In this document: positions 15,209-23,430 of the stretch, one piece after another
Layout: the number at the start of each line of letters is the position of its first letter
Numbering within the stretch: position 1 is the stretch's first letter
Program-made: the position numbers and the translations under genes
Notes under the pieces: generated by a model
Seen by the model: only the letters and a program-made list of their open reading frames with translations
The model's database searches: none
What the model was told of the DNA's origin: nothing
Assembly (NCBI GenBank): GCA_946182825.1
Contig: CAMGZH010000018.1
Location: 1 to 49,584, forward strand
DNA: 49,584 nt
Direction of reading: 5' to 3'
From: an uncultured Lachnospiraceae bacterium
GTDB taxonomy: Bacteria; Bacillota; Clostridia; Lachnospirales; Lachnospiraceae

Positions 15209-15262
15209 AATAAGACAATTATGTCAAGTTTTGCGGAACGGGACATAATTGTCTTATTTTGT
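15209..15262. terminator. 17-bp hairpin with large loop, likely bidirectional terminator
   Basis: Perfect 17-base arms (AATAAGACAATTATGTC and its complement, 15209-15225 and 15242-15258) surround a 16-base loop and are followed by TTTTG. On the minus strand the reverse has TTG then AAAAATG, so termination works best for the plus-strand gene at 14866. The large loop and AT-rich arms are unlike the other terminators here and could be a miniature repeat. Confidence 0.7.
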
Positions 15263-15272
15263 TGTAAATTTC

Positions 15273-15312
15273 GCACAAAAGCATTGCATTTGTGCCTGAG
15301 AAATAGTAAAAT
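15273..15312 (+). promoter_or_regulatory. Promoter and operator-like repeat of the mannose PTS operon
   Basis: TTGCAT (15284-15289), 17-base spacer, TAAAAT (15307-15312). A 7-bp inverted repeat GCACAAA ... TTTGTGC (15273-15279, 15289-15295) surrounds the -35 box. No sigma-54 (-24/-12) promoter of the LevR/ManR-controlled type was found. Confidence 0.75.
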
Positions 15313-15345
15313 GTGTCCATACTACATCAGAAAGGGGTATGAAAA

Positions 15346-16332
15346 ATGGTAGGAATTGTCATTGCCAGCCATGGAGACTTTGCTTCCGGAATCTTCCAGT
15401 CCGGTCAGATGATCCTTGGCGAACAGGAGAATGTCAAGGCTTGTACACTTATGCCAAGTGACGGCCCGGACGCTATCCGCAAACAAATGGAAGATGCAAT
15501 CGCATCTTTCGACGATCCAACTCAGGTTCTGTTCCTTTGTGACTTATGGGGAGGCACACCTTTCAATCAGGCAAGTGCTCTCATCGCTGGTCACGAGGAT
15601 ACTTGGGCAATCGTAACAGGTCTTAATCTTCCAATGCTGATCGAGGCGTATGGAGCTAGATTCACAAGTGAGTCTGCTCAGGAGATCGCTTCTCAGATCC
15701 TTGGCTCTGCACGTGATGGTGTAAAGGTTAAGCCAGAAACTTTAGACGTAGCTCCAAAGGCTACAGCTGCAGCTGCTGCTCCAGTGGCACAGGGTGCTAT
15801 CCCAGAGGGTACAGTACTCGGAGATGGTAAAATCAAGTACGTACACGTTCGTCTTGATACCCGTCTTCTTCACGGACAGGTGGCAACTGCTTGGACAAAG
15901 GCCGTTAATCCGGATCGTATCATCTGTGTATCTGACGGTGTTGCCCATGATGAGCTTCGTAAGACTATGATTACAGAAGCTGCTCCTCCAGGGGTTAAGG
16001 CAAACGTTGTACCTATTAAGAAGATGTGTGAAGTTCAGAAGGACCCACGTTTCGGTGCAACAAAGGCTATGCTCTTATTTGAGAATCCACAGGATCTTTT
16101 AGCTGCTGTAGAGGGCGGCCTTGAGATCGAGAAGGTTAACATCGGTTCTATCGCTCACTCCATCGGTAAGGTTGTACTTACTAAGGCAGTTGCAATGGGT
16201 AAGGAAGATGTTGAAGCTTTCGATAAGCTTTTAGCTCGTGGAATCAAATTTGACGTACGTAAGGTTCCTGCAGACTCACCTGAGAACTTCGATAACATGA
16301 TGAAGAAGGCTAAGGCTGAGCTTGGAATGTAA
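15346..16332 (+). CDS. manX: PTS mannose family transporter subunit IIAB
   Basis: 328 residues. The EIIA domain (about 1-130) has its phosphorylated His9 in IASHGDF and the LFLCDLWGGTPFN segment. An Ala/Pro-rich linker (about 142-158) leads to the EIIB domain with phosphorylated His176 in RLDTRLLHGQV. The protein relays phosphate from HPr to the sugar entering through IIC/IID; the family handles mannose, glucose, glucosamine and similar sugars. It is first of three PTS genes, with short gaps (23 and 17 bases) after it and after IIC. Codon use is strongly biased (CGT, GGT, CTT, CCA), unlike neighbouring genes, indicating high expression. Confidence 0.97.
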   Translation: MVGIVIASHGDFASGIFQSGQMILGEQENVKACTLMPSDGPDAIRKQMEDAIASFDDPTQVLFLCDLWGGTPFNQASALIAGHEDTWAIVTGLNLPMLIEAYGARFTSESAQEIASQILGSARDGVKVKPETLDVAPKATAAAAAPVAQGAIPEGTVLGDGKIKYVHVRLDTRLLHGQVATAWTKAVNPDRIICVSDGVAHDELRKTMITEAAPPGVKANVVPIKKMCEVQKDPRFGATKAMLLFENPQDLLAAVEGGLEIEKVNIGSIAHSIGKVVLTKAVAMGKEDVEAFDKLLARGIKFDVRKVPADSPENFDNMMKKAKAELGM

Positions 16333-16355
16333 TTTTAATCCTAGAGGAGGAAAAT

Positions 16356-17165
16356 ATGAGTGCTATTTCAATTATTTTAGTCATTCTTGTGGCCTTCCTG
16401 GCAGGTATGGAAGGAATTCTCGATGAGTTCCAGTTCCATCAGCCACTGGTCGCTTGTACATTAGTTGGTATTGTATGCGGACATCCAACCGAAGGAATCA
16501 TCCTTGGTGGTACACTTCAGCTTATGGCTCTTGGTTGGGCTAACATTGGTGCTGCTGTTGCTCCTGATGCTGCTCTTGCATCCGTTGCATCTGCAATCAT
16601 CGTTATGAAGGGTATCGGCGGTGCTACATCTTCTTCAGACGTAATCAACGCTGCTATCTCTACTGCAGTTCCTCTTTCAGTAGCAGGTCTTTTCCTTACA
16701 ATGATCTGCCGTACAATCGCTATCCCAATGGTTCACGCTATGGATGCAGAGGCGGAGAAGGGTAACATTCGTGGAGTTGAGGCTTGGCAGATCGCAGCTA
16801 TCTGCTTACAGGGTATCCGTATTGCGATCCCGGCAGGTATGCTTTGCGCAATCCCAGCTGAGTCAGTTAAGAAGATCTTAGAGTCTATGCCTTCTGTTGT
16901 TGCTGGTGGTATGGCTGTCGGCGGTGGAATGGTTGCTGCTGTAGGTTATGCAATGGTTCTTAACATGATGGCTACAAAGGAAGTTTGGCCTTTCTTTATC
17001 TTAGGTTTCTGTCTCGCTGCACTTGGTCAGCTGACACTTATCTCTCTTGGTCTGATCGGACTTGCTATGGCTCTGATCTACCTTGGACTTAAGGAAGCTG
17101 GTTCTAAGGGTGGTAACAGTGGATCAGGTGATCCTCTTGGCGACATCTTAAATGACTACGAATAA
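16356..17165 (+). CDS. manY: PTS mannose family transporter subunit IIC
   Basis: 269 residues, a polytopic membrane subunit forming the sugar channel with IID. Family text includes MEGILDEFQFHQPLVACTL near the N-terminus, GTLQLMALGWANIGAAVAPD and several Gly/Ala-rich helices. AGAGGAGG precedes the start. The biased codon use matches its two partners. The exact sugar cannot be read from the sequence. Confidence 0.97.
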   Translation: MSAISIILVILVAFLAGMEGILDEFQFHQPLVACTLVGIVCGHPTEGIILGGTLQLMALGWANIGAAVAPDAALASVASAIIVMKGIGGATSSSDVINAAISTAVPLSVAGLFLTMICRTIAIPMVHAMDAEAEKGNIRGVEAWQIAAICLQGIRIAIPAGMLCAIPAESVKKILESMPSVVAGGMAVGGGMVAAVGYAMVLNMMATKEVWPFFILGFCLAALGQLTLISLGLIGLAMALIYLGLKEAGSKGGNSGSGDPLGDILNDYE

Positions 17166-17182
17166 GAAAGGAGGAACTAACA

Positions 17183-18100
17183 ATGGAAAAGAAAGTACAG
17201 TTATCACAGAAAGACATTAACGCCGTTGCATGGCGCCATCAGTTCCTTCAGGGTTCTTGGAACTATGAAAGAATGCAGAATGGTGGTTGGGCATACTCTA
17301 TGATCCCAGCGATCAAGAAGTTATATCCGGACAAGGATCAGCAGATTGCTGCTTTAAAGCGTCACCTTGAGTTCTACAACACACATCCATATGTATCTGC
17401 TCCAGTAGTAGGTGTTACACTTGCTCTTGAGGAGGAGCGCGCAAACGGCGTTCCTGTAGATGATGCTACAATCCAGGGTGTTAAGGTAGGTATGATGGGA
17501 CCTTTAGCAGGTGTAGGCGATCCAGTATTCTGGTTTACCGTTCGTCCAATCCTTGGAGCATTAGGTGCTTCTCTTGCTGCTTCCGGTAGCATTGTTGGAC
17601 CACTGTTATTCTTCATTCTCTGGAATGTGATCCGTATTGCGTTCATCTTCTACACAACAACAATGGGTTACAAGCTTGGTACATCCATCACAAAGAACCT
17701 TTCCGGCGGTCTTCTTGGTAAGATCACAACAGGTGCTTCTGTTCTTGGTATGTTCATTATTGGTGCTCTTGTAGAGCGTTGGGTATCCATCGGATTCTCT
17801 CCTGTTGTATCTAAGATTCAGCAGCAGGATGGTGCATTCATCGACTGGTCTAAGATCACAGGTGATGCAGAAGGAATCAAGTCTGCTTTAGAGCAGTACT
17901 CTTCTCTTGGTGCAACCGGATTGAACCAGACAAAGGTTACAACACTTCAGGCTAACCTGGATCAGCTTATTCCGGGACTTGCTGCAGTTCTTCTTACACT
18001 GCTTTGCTGCAAGCTCCTTAAGAAGCATGTATCTCCAATCGTGATCATTATCGGTTTATTTGCATTCGGTATCTTCGCTCGTTGGATCGGTTTAATGTAA
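17183..18100 (+). CDS. manZ: PTS mannose family transporter subunit IID
   Basis: 305 residues. The N-terminus has the IID signature QGSWNYERMQNGGWAYSMIP, followed by LKRHLEFYNTHPY, LALEEERANG and GPLAGVGDPVFWFT, then a cluster of membrane helices towards the C-terminus. It completes the Man-family permease with IIC. The segment GAFIDWSKITGDAEGIKSAL before the final helices is the extra hydrophilic insert common in Gram-positive IID proteins. A strong terminator follows. Confidence 0.97.
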   Translation: MEKKVQLSQKDINAVAWRHQFLQGSWNYERMQNGGWAYSMIPAIKKLYPDKDQQIAALKRHLEFYNTHPYVSAPVVGVTLALEEERANGVPVDDATIQGVKVGMMGPLAGVGDPVFWFTVRPILGALGASLAASGSIVGPLLFFILWNVIRIAFIFYTTTMGYKLGTSITKNLSGGLLGKITTGASVLGMFIIGALVERWVSIGFSPVVSKIQQQDGAFIDWSKITGDAEGIKSALEQYSSLGATGLNQTKVTTLQANLDQLIPGLAAVLLTLLCCKLLKKHVSPIVIIIGLFAFGIFARWIGLM

Positions 18101-18124
18101 TCACATCGAACAAAGTGAAATCAC

Positions 18125-18164
18125 AGCCGGACTGCCTAGCATATGCTGGGTGGTCCGGTTTTTT
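18125..18164 (+). terminator. Terminator of the mannose PTS operon
   Basis: Outer stem CCGGAC/GTCCGG (extended by an A-T and a wobble pair) enclosing an inner AGCATATGCT palindrome, followed by TTTTTT. Confidence 0.87.
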
Positions 18165-18247
18165 CGTTGAAGGAATGTGGTGGAACCGGCTGAAAGAATT
18201 GCGGGGGAAGGTGATAATATGGTAGACTACCATAAGGAGGAAATACA

Positions 18248-18631
18248 ATGGCACAGTCAATGAATACAAAGGTTGATTATACTGTTAAAGCGACATCCTA
18301 CACCGGATTTAACAGCTATGGAAATGTTATGATCGGGGATAAGGCTTTTGAGTATTACAATGAGAAGAATATACAGGATAATATCCAGATTCCATGGGAG
18401 GAGATCGATTATATTGCAGCATCTGTATATTTTAATAAATATATCACGCGTTTTGCGATCTTCCTGAAGAATTATCCGGATCGTTATTTCTCATTTTCAA
18501 CAAGAAACAATAAGGCAACCCTTCGTGCATGCAAGGCATATATCCCGGAGGATCGCCTGCAGAAATCCATCTCTTTGGTGGATGTGATTCGTAACGGTGT
18601 GAAGAGCATATTCCATATTGGAAGGAAATAA
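18248..18631 (+). CDS. manO: DUF956 family protein (ManO-like)
   Basis: 127 residues. DUF956 proteins are usually encoded next to Man-family PTS operons and, in lactic acid bacteria, ManO is proposed to regulate the operon. Visible text: SMNTKVDYTVKATSYTGFNSYG, GDKAFEYYNEKN, IPWEEIDYIAASVYF and FAIFLKNYPDRYFSFSTR. The fold is predicted PH-like and no DNA-binding motif is visible. It is separated from manZ by a terminator, so it may depend on read-through or a promoter I could not identify. It is 9 bases upstream of the SHOCT-domain gene. Confidence 0.9.
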   Translation: MAQSMNTKVDYTVKATSYTGFNSYGNVMIGDKAFEYYNEKNIQDNIQIPWEEIDYIAASVYFNKYITRFAIFLKNYPDRYFSFSTRNNKATLRACKAYIPEDRLQKSISLVDVIRNGVKSIFHIGRK

Positions 18632-18640
18632 ACGATCATT

Positions 18641-19129
18641 ATGTCAGAATATTTAGGAACATACAAAAAGGGCCTTTTCGCCGGAACAAAGCAGGTTAAG
18701 CTGGTTCTTGAGGATAAGCGGCTTTATGGTCAGGGAGCATACATTGTGCAGGGAACCTTTACTGCTTCTCCCTTTGAGCTGCGCTATTCCGTGATCAAGG
18801 ATGTTTCTGTTACGAAGGTCAAAGGATTGACCTGTCTTATGATCACTTCCGAGAATCTGCTTAATTTCCGTTCGGAAAGCTATACCGACTATCTTTATCT
18901 TCCGAATCTTGAGGATATGGAAGATGCAAGGGATGAGATCCTTAAGAAGATTTCTGAGGTGAGAAAAGCTGCAGAAGAAGACAGATATACAGCTACAGCG
19001 AATGGTAAGGCAGATTCTGCAGAGGACTTCAAGGTCCGGGTGGAAAAGTTGCAGATCCTTCGGGATAGCGGTATGCTCTCTGAGGAAGAGTTCCTGTCAG
19101 AAAAGAAAAAGCTGTTGGATGAGATCTGA
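18641..19129 (+). CDS. PH-like protein with C-terminal SHOCT domain
   Basis: 162 residues. The N-terminal part (about 1-100) has alternating strands and resembles the preceding DUF956 protein in general layout (GTYKKGLFAG, LVLEDKRLYGQG, SVIKDVSVTKVKGL). A charged linker follows. The C-terminal 30 residues (DFKVRVEKLQILRDSG, MLSEEEFLSEKKKLL) are a SHOCT helix pair, an oligomerisation or docking module. It is probably co-transcribed with manO; the function is unknown. The Shine-Dalgarno is weak (AAGGA, 13 bases upstream). Confidence 0.75.
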   Translation: MSEYLGTYKKGLFAGTKQVKLVLEDKRLYGQGAYIVQGTFTASPFELRYSVIKDVSVTKVKGLTCLMITSENLLNFRSESYTDYLYLPNLEDMEDARDEILKKISEVRKAAEEDRYTATANGKADSAEDFKVRVEKLQILRDSGMLSEEEFLSEKKKLLDEI

Positions 19130-19141
19130 CAGATCGTAATG

Positions 19142-19174
19142 CACCCCCCGAAGGTCACGGACCTTCGGGGGGTG
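19142..19174. terminator. Bidirectional hairpin between convergent genes
   Basis: A perfect 15-bp GC-rich stem (CACCCCCCGAAGGTC and its complement) with a 3-base loop ACG lies between the SHOCT gene and the convergent oxidoreductase gene. It lacks a clear T tract on either side, so it may act as a double terminator mainly through stem strength. Confidence 0.75.
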
Positions 19175-19183
19175 TAATTTGCC

Positions 19184-20218
19184 TTATTTTCCAAAAACAA
19201 TGCCGGCAGAGGTTCGTGCTTCCTCTAATACCTTGATGGTATCGAGGGATTCCTGCAGACTTTTCGAAGCGGCTTCAGTATCATGTCCATCCATAATCCG
19301 GACAAAATCCCGGAACTCTCGTGTCATCCGGTGATGGTCACTCTTCGATTCGAAATGCTTTTTGATGGTGGCTCTTACCATAGCACCTGCCTCGTCTCTC
19401 ACCTTTTCGGTAATATCGGGATCGGCGTATTCTACATCCAGGCTGTAGGCAATGTTTGGTTTGCCATCAATCTTCATATAACCCTTTTCTCCCTGGATCG
19501 AGATAAAGCCCGGGCTGTCGGCATCCTTGGCACCGGTGCAGGAGGCAACAAAGTCCGGAAAAGTCAGGATGGCAATGCCGGAGGTGTCGATTCCGTTAAA
19601 GCCGATGTTCGGGAAGTATTCCGCCTTCTTTGGTGCGCCGAAAAGTTCCACCAGATAGTGAATATTGTAGATATTGATATCGTAGAGGGCACCACCGTAA
19701 AATGCCGGATCAAAGGCATGTTCCACTTCTCCTGCCAGATAGCTGTCGTAGCGGCTGGAGTACTGGGAATAATTGCAGAGAGCTGCCTTGATCCGTCCAA
19801 GGCGGGGAAGATTTTCTTTCATGATGTCCACGATCTCATTGTGAAGGACCGTTACGGCCTCCATAATGTAGACGCCATGCTCTTCTGCTGTCCGCTTAAG
19901 GTCTAAGGCCTGTTCGAAGGTGGCGGTAAAGGGTTTTTCCATGATGACATGTTTACCTGCCATAAGTGCCTTTTTGCCGTAGGAATAGTGTGCGCTGTTG
20001 ATCAGACCGATGTAGACGGTATCAGCGTCGGATTCTGCCAGCAGCTCATCATAATCGGTGTAGACCTTTTGGATCCCGTATTTCTCGGCGAGAGCCTCTC
20101 CTTTTTCTTTGCTGTGAGGTCGGGCAAAAATGGCGGTCTTCTCTAATTCTTCGATAGGTTCTACTGCGAAAAGTGCATCGGCAATGATCTTACCGGTTCC
20201 AATAAATGCAAGCTTCAT
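19184..20218 (-). CDS. Gfo/Idh/MocA family oxidoreductase
   Basis: 344 residues. The N-terminal Rossmann domain has FIGTGKI at 5-11, VYIGLINSAHY and the family signature GKHVIMEKPFT, whose Lys-Pro binds the nicotinamide. The C-terminal alpha/beta domain has YGGALYDINIYNIHYL, where the family's catalytic region lies. Such enzymes oxidise or reduce sugars, inositols or related compounds with NAD(P). The start at 20218 has AAAGGA upstream. It follows the EAL gene by 11 bases, so they are likely co-transcribed. The substrate is unknown. Confidence 0.92.
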   Translation of the reverse strand: MKLAFIGTGKIIADALFAVEPIEELEKTAIFARPHSKEKGEALAEKYGIQKVYTDYDELLAESDADTVYIGLINSAHYSYGKKALMAGKHVIMEKPFTATFEQALDLKRTAEEHGVYIMEAVTVLHNEIVDIMKENLPRLGRIKAALCNYSQYSSRYDSYLAGEVEHAFDPAFYGGALYDINIYNIHYLVELFGAPKKAEYFPNIGFNGIDTSGIAILTFPDFVASCTGAKDADSPGFISIQGEKGYMKIDGKPNIAYSLDVEYADPDITEKVRDEAGAMVRATIKKHFESKSDHHRMTREFRDFVRIMDGHDTEAASKSLQESLDTIKVLEEARTSAGIVFGK

Positions 20219-20229
20219 TGTATATCCTT

Positions 20230-22137
20230 TCACGTTGTGTAGGTTGTGATGTTACTGTAGCGTTTATAGAATTCTGTCATTGGAAGTGGCTTTGAGAAAT
20301 AATAGCCCTGGAGATAGGTGCAACCCATTTCCTGGAGTTTTAGAGCCATTTCTTCTGTTTCCACACCCTCTGCGGTAACGGAAAATCCCATGTCGCGGAG
20401 CATCTGAATACTGAGGGGAAGGATCGAATCCGGATGATCAAAGTATTCCCAGACGATGCTCATGTCCATTTTAACATTGATCAGAGGAAGATTTTTGATC
20501 CGGTCGATGTTGGAGTATCCGGTTCCGTAGTCGTCCAGAACGAAGGAAAAGCCCTTGGCTGTCATCTTTTGGATCTGTCGCTTCATCAGAGTGTGATCCA
20601 CATTCTCCTGCTCCGTGATCTCCAAATGGATCATATTCGGTGACAAACGATATTCATTGATGATATTCATAAATTCCTCAGGCAGGTTCGTATCCATGCA
20701 CTGGATCGGAGAAAGATTCACGTTGATCCAGGAAAGATTCAACTTTTTCCCGTTGTATTCCATGAATTCGCAGACTTTCCGGAAAATCTGTTCTCCCAGG
20801 GAGATGATACTGCCGTTCTCTTCTGCCAGTGCTATAAAATCCCCCGGCATAATAAAGCCCTGATTGGGGTCTTCCAGTCTGGCCAGGGCCTCGGCCCCCA
20901 CCAGCTTTTTGGTTTTAGCATCTACGATGGGCTGGAGATATACCTTGACATTGTTCTCCTTGATGGCGGTCTCGATCGATCGCTTGATGCCAAGGTAATG
21001 CTTTCGCTCGATCTTGCGCGCTTCGTCCAGCACCAGACATTCGTTCATGCCGACCTGATCGACCTGATGGAAGGTTGCTTCCAGACAGTCCATAAACTGT
21101 TCCGTGGAGTCAAAGCGCACACTCTGATCGGCAATAACGAATCCGACCTGGAGATAAAGCTTGGCATGTTCTCTGTTCCAGGAACTGATAAAACGGTTGG
21201 AGATCTCCTCTTTTATTTTCATAAGGTCCACATCAGGCCTCGACTCGATGATGAATTCTCCGTTGCGAAGATAATAAAAGTTCGCAGAGGAAAAGTTGGA
21301 ACGAAGGTAATTGGCGATGGCCTTAAGTCCGGTATCCATCTGGGTGCTTCCGTAGAGAATGCGGTTGTCCGTGTAGTTCTTTAGAATCATACCCAGCATA
21401 TTTCTCGACCGGTTGGTGGAAATAACCTCTGTAATGGTGGTCTCAAAAGCATAGCGATTAAAAAAATGTGTTCGTTTCTCAAGGTAGATATCCGGATTCT
21501 GGAAGGTGAGAAACTGAATGATGATGGCCAGCAGGGTAAAAAGGTCCATAATTACCAGATGAGGGAATAGGTATCGGATAAAGATACCGAGAATCAGGAT
21601 CAGTGTATAGGCCAGGATCGAGATATATTTAAGCAGGGACAGATTGCGTCCTTTGAAAAGGAGCAAAAACATGGAACCAAAGGTATAGTACAGAAAGTGG
21701 AGCAACATCATGATATAGGCAGGACCGGAATGGTAGCCGGCACTGTCCATGGAAAAGACTGCATGGATCCATGGATTGATCACAGAAAGTGTAAGGCATA
21801 CAGCCAAAACCGTGTAGTTTAACAGGTAAACGATTCGCGCAGTTTTATAAGTTAATTCAAGGACATCGATGGTAAACTGAGCAAAAAGAAAGCTGCGCAG
21901 AACATAACAGATAAAAAAGGCGATATTGGCGAAATACAGGGCGGGAATGGAATAGGAAGCATACGCATTATCTATACTCGTGGAAACATAGTTTGTGATC
22001 ATAGTGGCAGTCTCCACCAAAATCAGTAAAATAAAGGTTCGATTGATCCGGGTATTGATCTTCGGGCGCACGATGTAGTAAACTAGAAAAATACTCAGGA
22101 TCACAAAGGTTGGTATCGTATACTGTAAATTCCACAT
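20230..22137 (-). CDS. Membrane-bound cyclic-di-GMP phosphodiesterase (EAL) with degenerate GGDEF
   Basis: 635 residues. Six to seven transmembrane segments occupy about 1-215. A degenerate GGDEF domain (about 225-375) has RNGEF in place of GGDEF and is probably non-catalytic. A complete EAL domain (about 380-635) has E416 in GAEALARL, then INVNLSP, HLEITEQE, DDYGTGYSN, KMDMSIV, AEGVETEEM and LQGYYFSKPLP. The metal-binding and catalytic residues appear intact, so it should hydrolyse c-di-GMP to pGpG at the membrane. AAGGGGG precedes the start. The 13-bp palindrome at 22173-22185 lies upstream. Confidence 0.93.
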   Translation of the reverse strand: MWNLQYTIPTFVILSIFLVYYIVRPKINTRINRTFILLILVETATMITNYVSTSIDNAYASYSIPALYFANIAFFICYVLRSFLFAQFTIDVLELTYKTARIVYLLNYTVLAVCLTLSVINPWIHAVFSMDSAGYHSGPAYIMMLLHFLYYTFGSMFLLLFKGRNLSLLKYISILAYTLILILGIFIRYLFPHLVIMDLFTLLAIIIQFLTFQNPDIYLEKRTHFFNRYAFETTITEVISTNRSRNMLGMILKNYTDNRILYGSTQMDTGLKAIANYLRSNFSSANFYYLRNGEFIIESRPDVDLMKIKEEISNRFISSWNREHAKLYLQVGFVIADQSVRFDSTEQFMDCLEATFHQVDQVGMNECLVLDEARKIERKHYLGIKRSIETAIKENNVKVYLQPIVDAKTKKLVGAEALARLEDPNQGFIMPGDFIALAEENGSIISLGEQIFRKVCEFMEYNGKKLNLSWINVNLSPIQCMDTNLPEEFMNIINEYRLSPNMIHLEITEQENVDHTLMKRQIQKMTAKGFSFVLDDYGTGYSNIDRIKNLPLINVKMDMSIVWEYFDHPDSILPLSIQMLRDMGFSVTAEGVETEEMALKLQEMGCTYLQGYYFSKPLPMTEFYKRYSNITTYTT

Positions 22138-22172
22138 AAAATTAGCCCCCTTTTCTGCTATTACTAGAATAA

Positions 22173-22185
22173 CATAGATTCTATG
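22173..22185. repeat. 13-bp perfect palindrome upstream of the EAL gene
   Basis: CATAGATTCTATG, 36 bases upstream of the EAL start codon and about 14 bases upstream of its ribosome binding site. Its position suits a repressor site. No convincing promoter pair was matched to it. Confidence 0.4.
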
Positions 22186-22251
22186 AAATGATAAGCAAAA
22201 GAAAAAGGGGCATTTATTATATTTTAGAAGCTGATATTATGTGTAAACGTG

Positions 22252-22480
22252 TTATTTTACTGTAACTGTGATCTTTTTAATCTGTGACCCGGATATTACG
22301 CTGATGACAGCTTTGCCTTTTTTTACACCTTTGAGTGTGACCTTAATGGTTATCTTCGCCGGTAACAAACGAAAACGTACCGGTCAAGCCCTTGAAGGAC
22401 GCGGCCTGTGTGGGTGTGGCTACCAGGGAAAGAGCCACAATTGTGGAAAGTAGACCCCCTGCTATTTTCTTTAAATTCAT
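22252..22480 (-). pseudogene. Small secreted Ig-like/adhesion-type protein, frameshifted
   Basis: An AAGGAGG site precedes ATG at 22480. The first 45 codons encode a clear signal peptide (MNLKKIAGGLLSTIVALSL, TPTQA cleavage region) and end at TAA 22343-22345. One frame over, the sequence continues as AKITIKVTLKGVKKGKAVIS and ends KKITVTVK at TAA 22252-22254, the typical closing strands of the Ig-like domains seen in other secreted proteins here. The total length is 229 bases, one more than a multiple of three, so one inserted base near 22350-22370 explains the break. The intact product would be about 75 residues. Confidence 0.65.
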
Positions 22481-22556
22481 AGTAAATGCCCTCCTTTTCA
22501 GAAAAGTTGCACAAAATATGATCTATGTCAGATAATAGCATAATAACCTACGATAA

Positions 22557-23417
22557 TCAAAAGATTCTCTCTTCAAGTTTTTTGGATCGGTAATGCATGT
22601 CACTGACCTTGTATACGGTGATAAAGGCCTGGGGATCGATCTCATGAACAAAGGACATCAGCTTCTGGTACTCGTCCTTGGATACGATGGTGATGATCTC
22701 CCGATGCTCCTGTCCACGGTAGGCTCCGATGGCCTTATAGATGGTGGCACCGCTGCCCAGTTCTGAGATGAGAAAGGAACGGATCTCATCTTCCTTTGGG
22801 GAGAAGATGCAGACCCTTCTCTTCAGGTTTCGATCGAAAATAAACTGGTCCACGATGATTCCATTCAGATAGGTGCCAAGGACAGATAGTGCCACGGTCT
22901 TGCCGTCGTAGGCAAGGACCGCGGAAAAGGCGATGACCATTCCGGAAAGTCCCATGGCTTTTCCCAGATCCATGTGGAGGTATTTATTCAGAATCTTAGC
23001 GATGATATCCAATCCGCCGGAGGAGGCGTTCATATTGAATAAAATGCTGATTCCGATGCTTACCACGAAGATATAGCAGGCCACATCCACCACTGGATCC
23101 TTCGTAAGGGAGGTAAACTTTGGGAAAAGTACCTCAAAGAGCCGTAGGAAGGCTGGAAGGAGGATGGAGGTGTAGGCGGTCTTGGCGCCGAATTCGTTAC
23201 CGCAGGTGATAAAACCAATGATCAACAGTACAACGTTCATGATCATGGTCAGCTGTGATACCGTTAGTGGACAAAAATTGGCTAATACAATGGAAAAGCC
23301 GGAAATGCTGCTTACGGCAGCATGACTTGGTACAAGGAAGAAAAATACAGCGACTGCAACAATAAAGGTTGCTATGGTCAGCTGCAACACTTCCTTAAAG
23401 ATCATTGTTGGTTTCAT
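22557..23417 (-). CDS. YitT family membrane protein with C-terminal DUF2179
   Basis: 286 residues. Five to six membrane segments in the N-terminal 185 residues, including the family motif MNASSGGLDIIAKIL. The C-terminal soluble DUF2179 domain (about 200-275) has RRVCIFSPKEDEI, GATIYKAIGAYRGQEHREII and IDPQAFITVY. YitT/DUF2179 proteins are abundant in Firmicutes and of unknown transport function. It is last in a three-gene operon, 13 bases after the HAD gene. Confidence 0.93.
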   Translation of the reverse strand: MKPTMIFKEVLQLTIATFIVAVAVFFFLVPSHAAVSSISGFSIVLANFCPLTVSQLTMIMNVVLLIIGFITCGNEFGAKTAYTSILLPAFLRLFEVLFPKFTSLTKDPVVDVACYIFVVSIGISILFNMNASSGGLDIIAKILNKYLHMDLGKAMGLSGMVIAFSAVLAYDGKTVALSVLGTYLNGIIVDQFIFDRNLKRRVCIFSPKEDEIRSFLISELGSGATIYKAIGAYRGQEHREIITIVSKDEYQKLMSFVHEIDPQAFITVYKVSDMHYRSKKLEERIF

Positions 23418-23430
23418 GAATGTGTTCCCT

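Noticed and set aside
15284-15300. A sigma-54 promoter for the mannose PTS
   Set aside because: GCAC and TTGC are present but the spacing is seven bases rather than five and the GG is absent; the sigma-A boxes fit much better.
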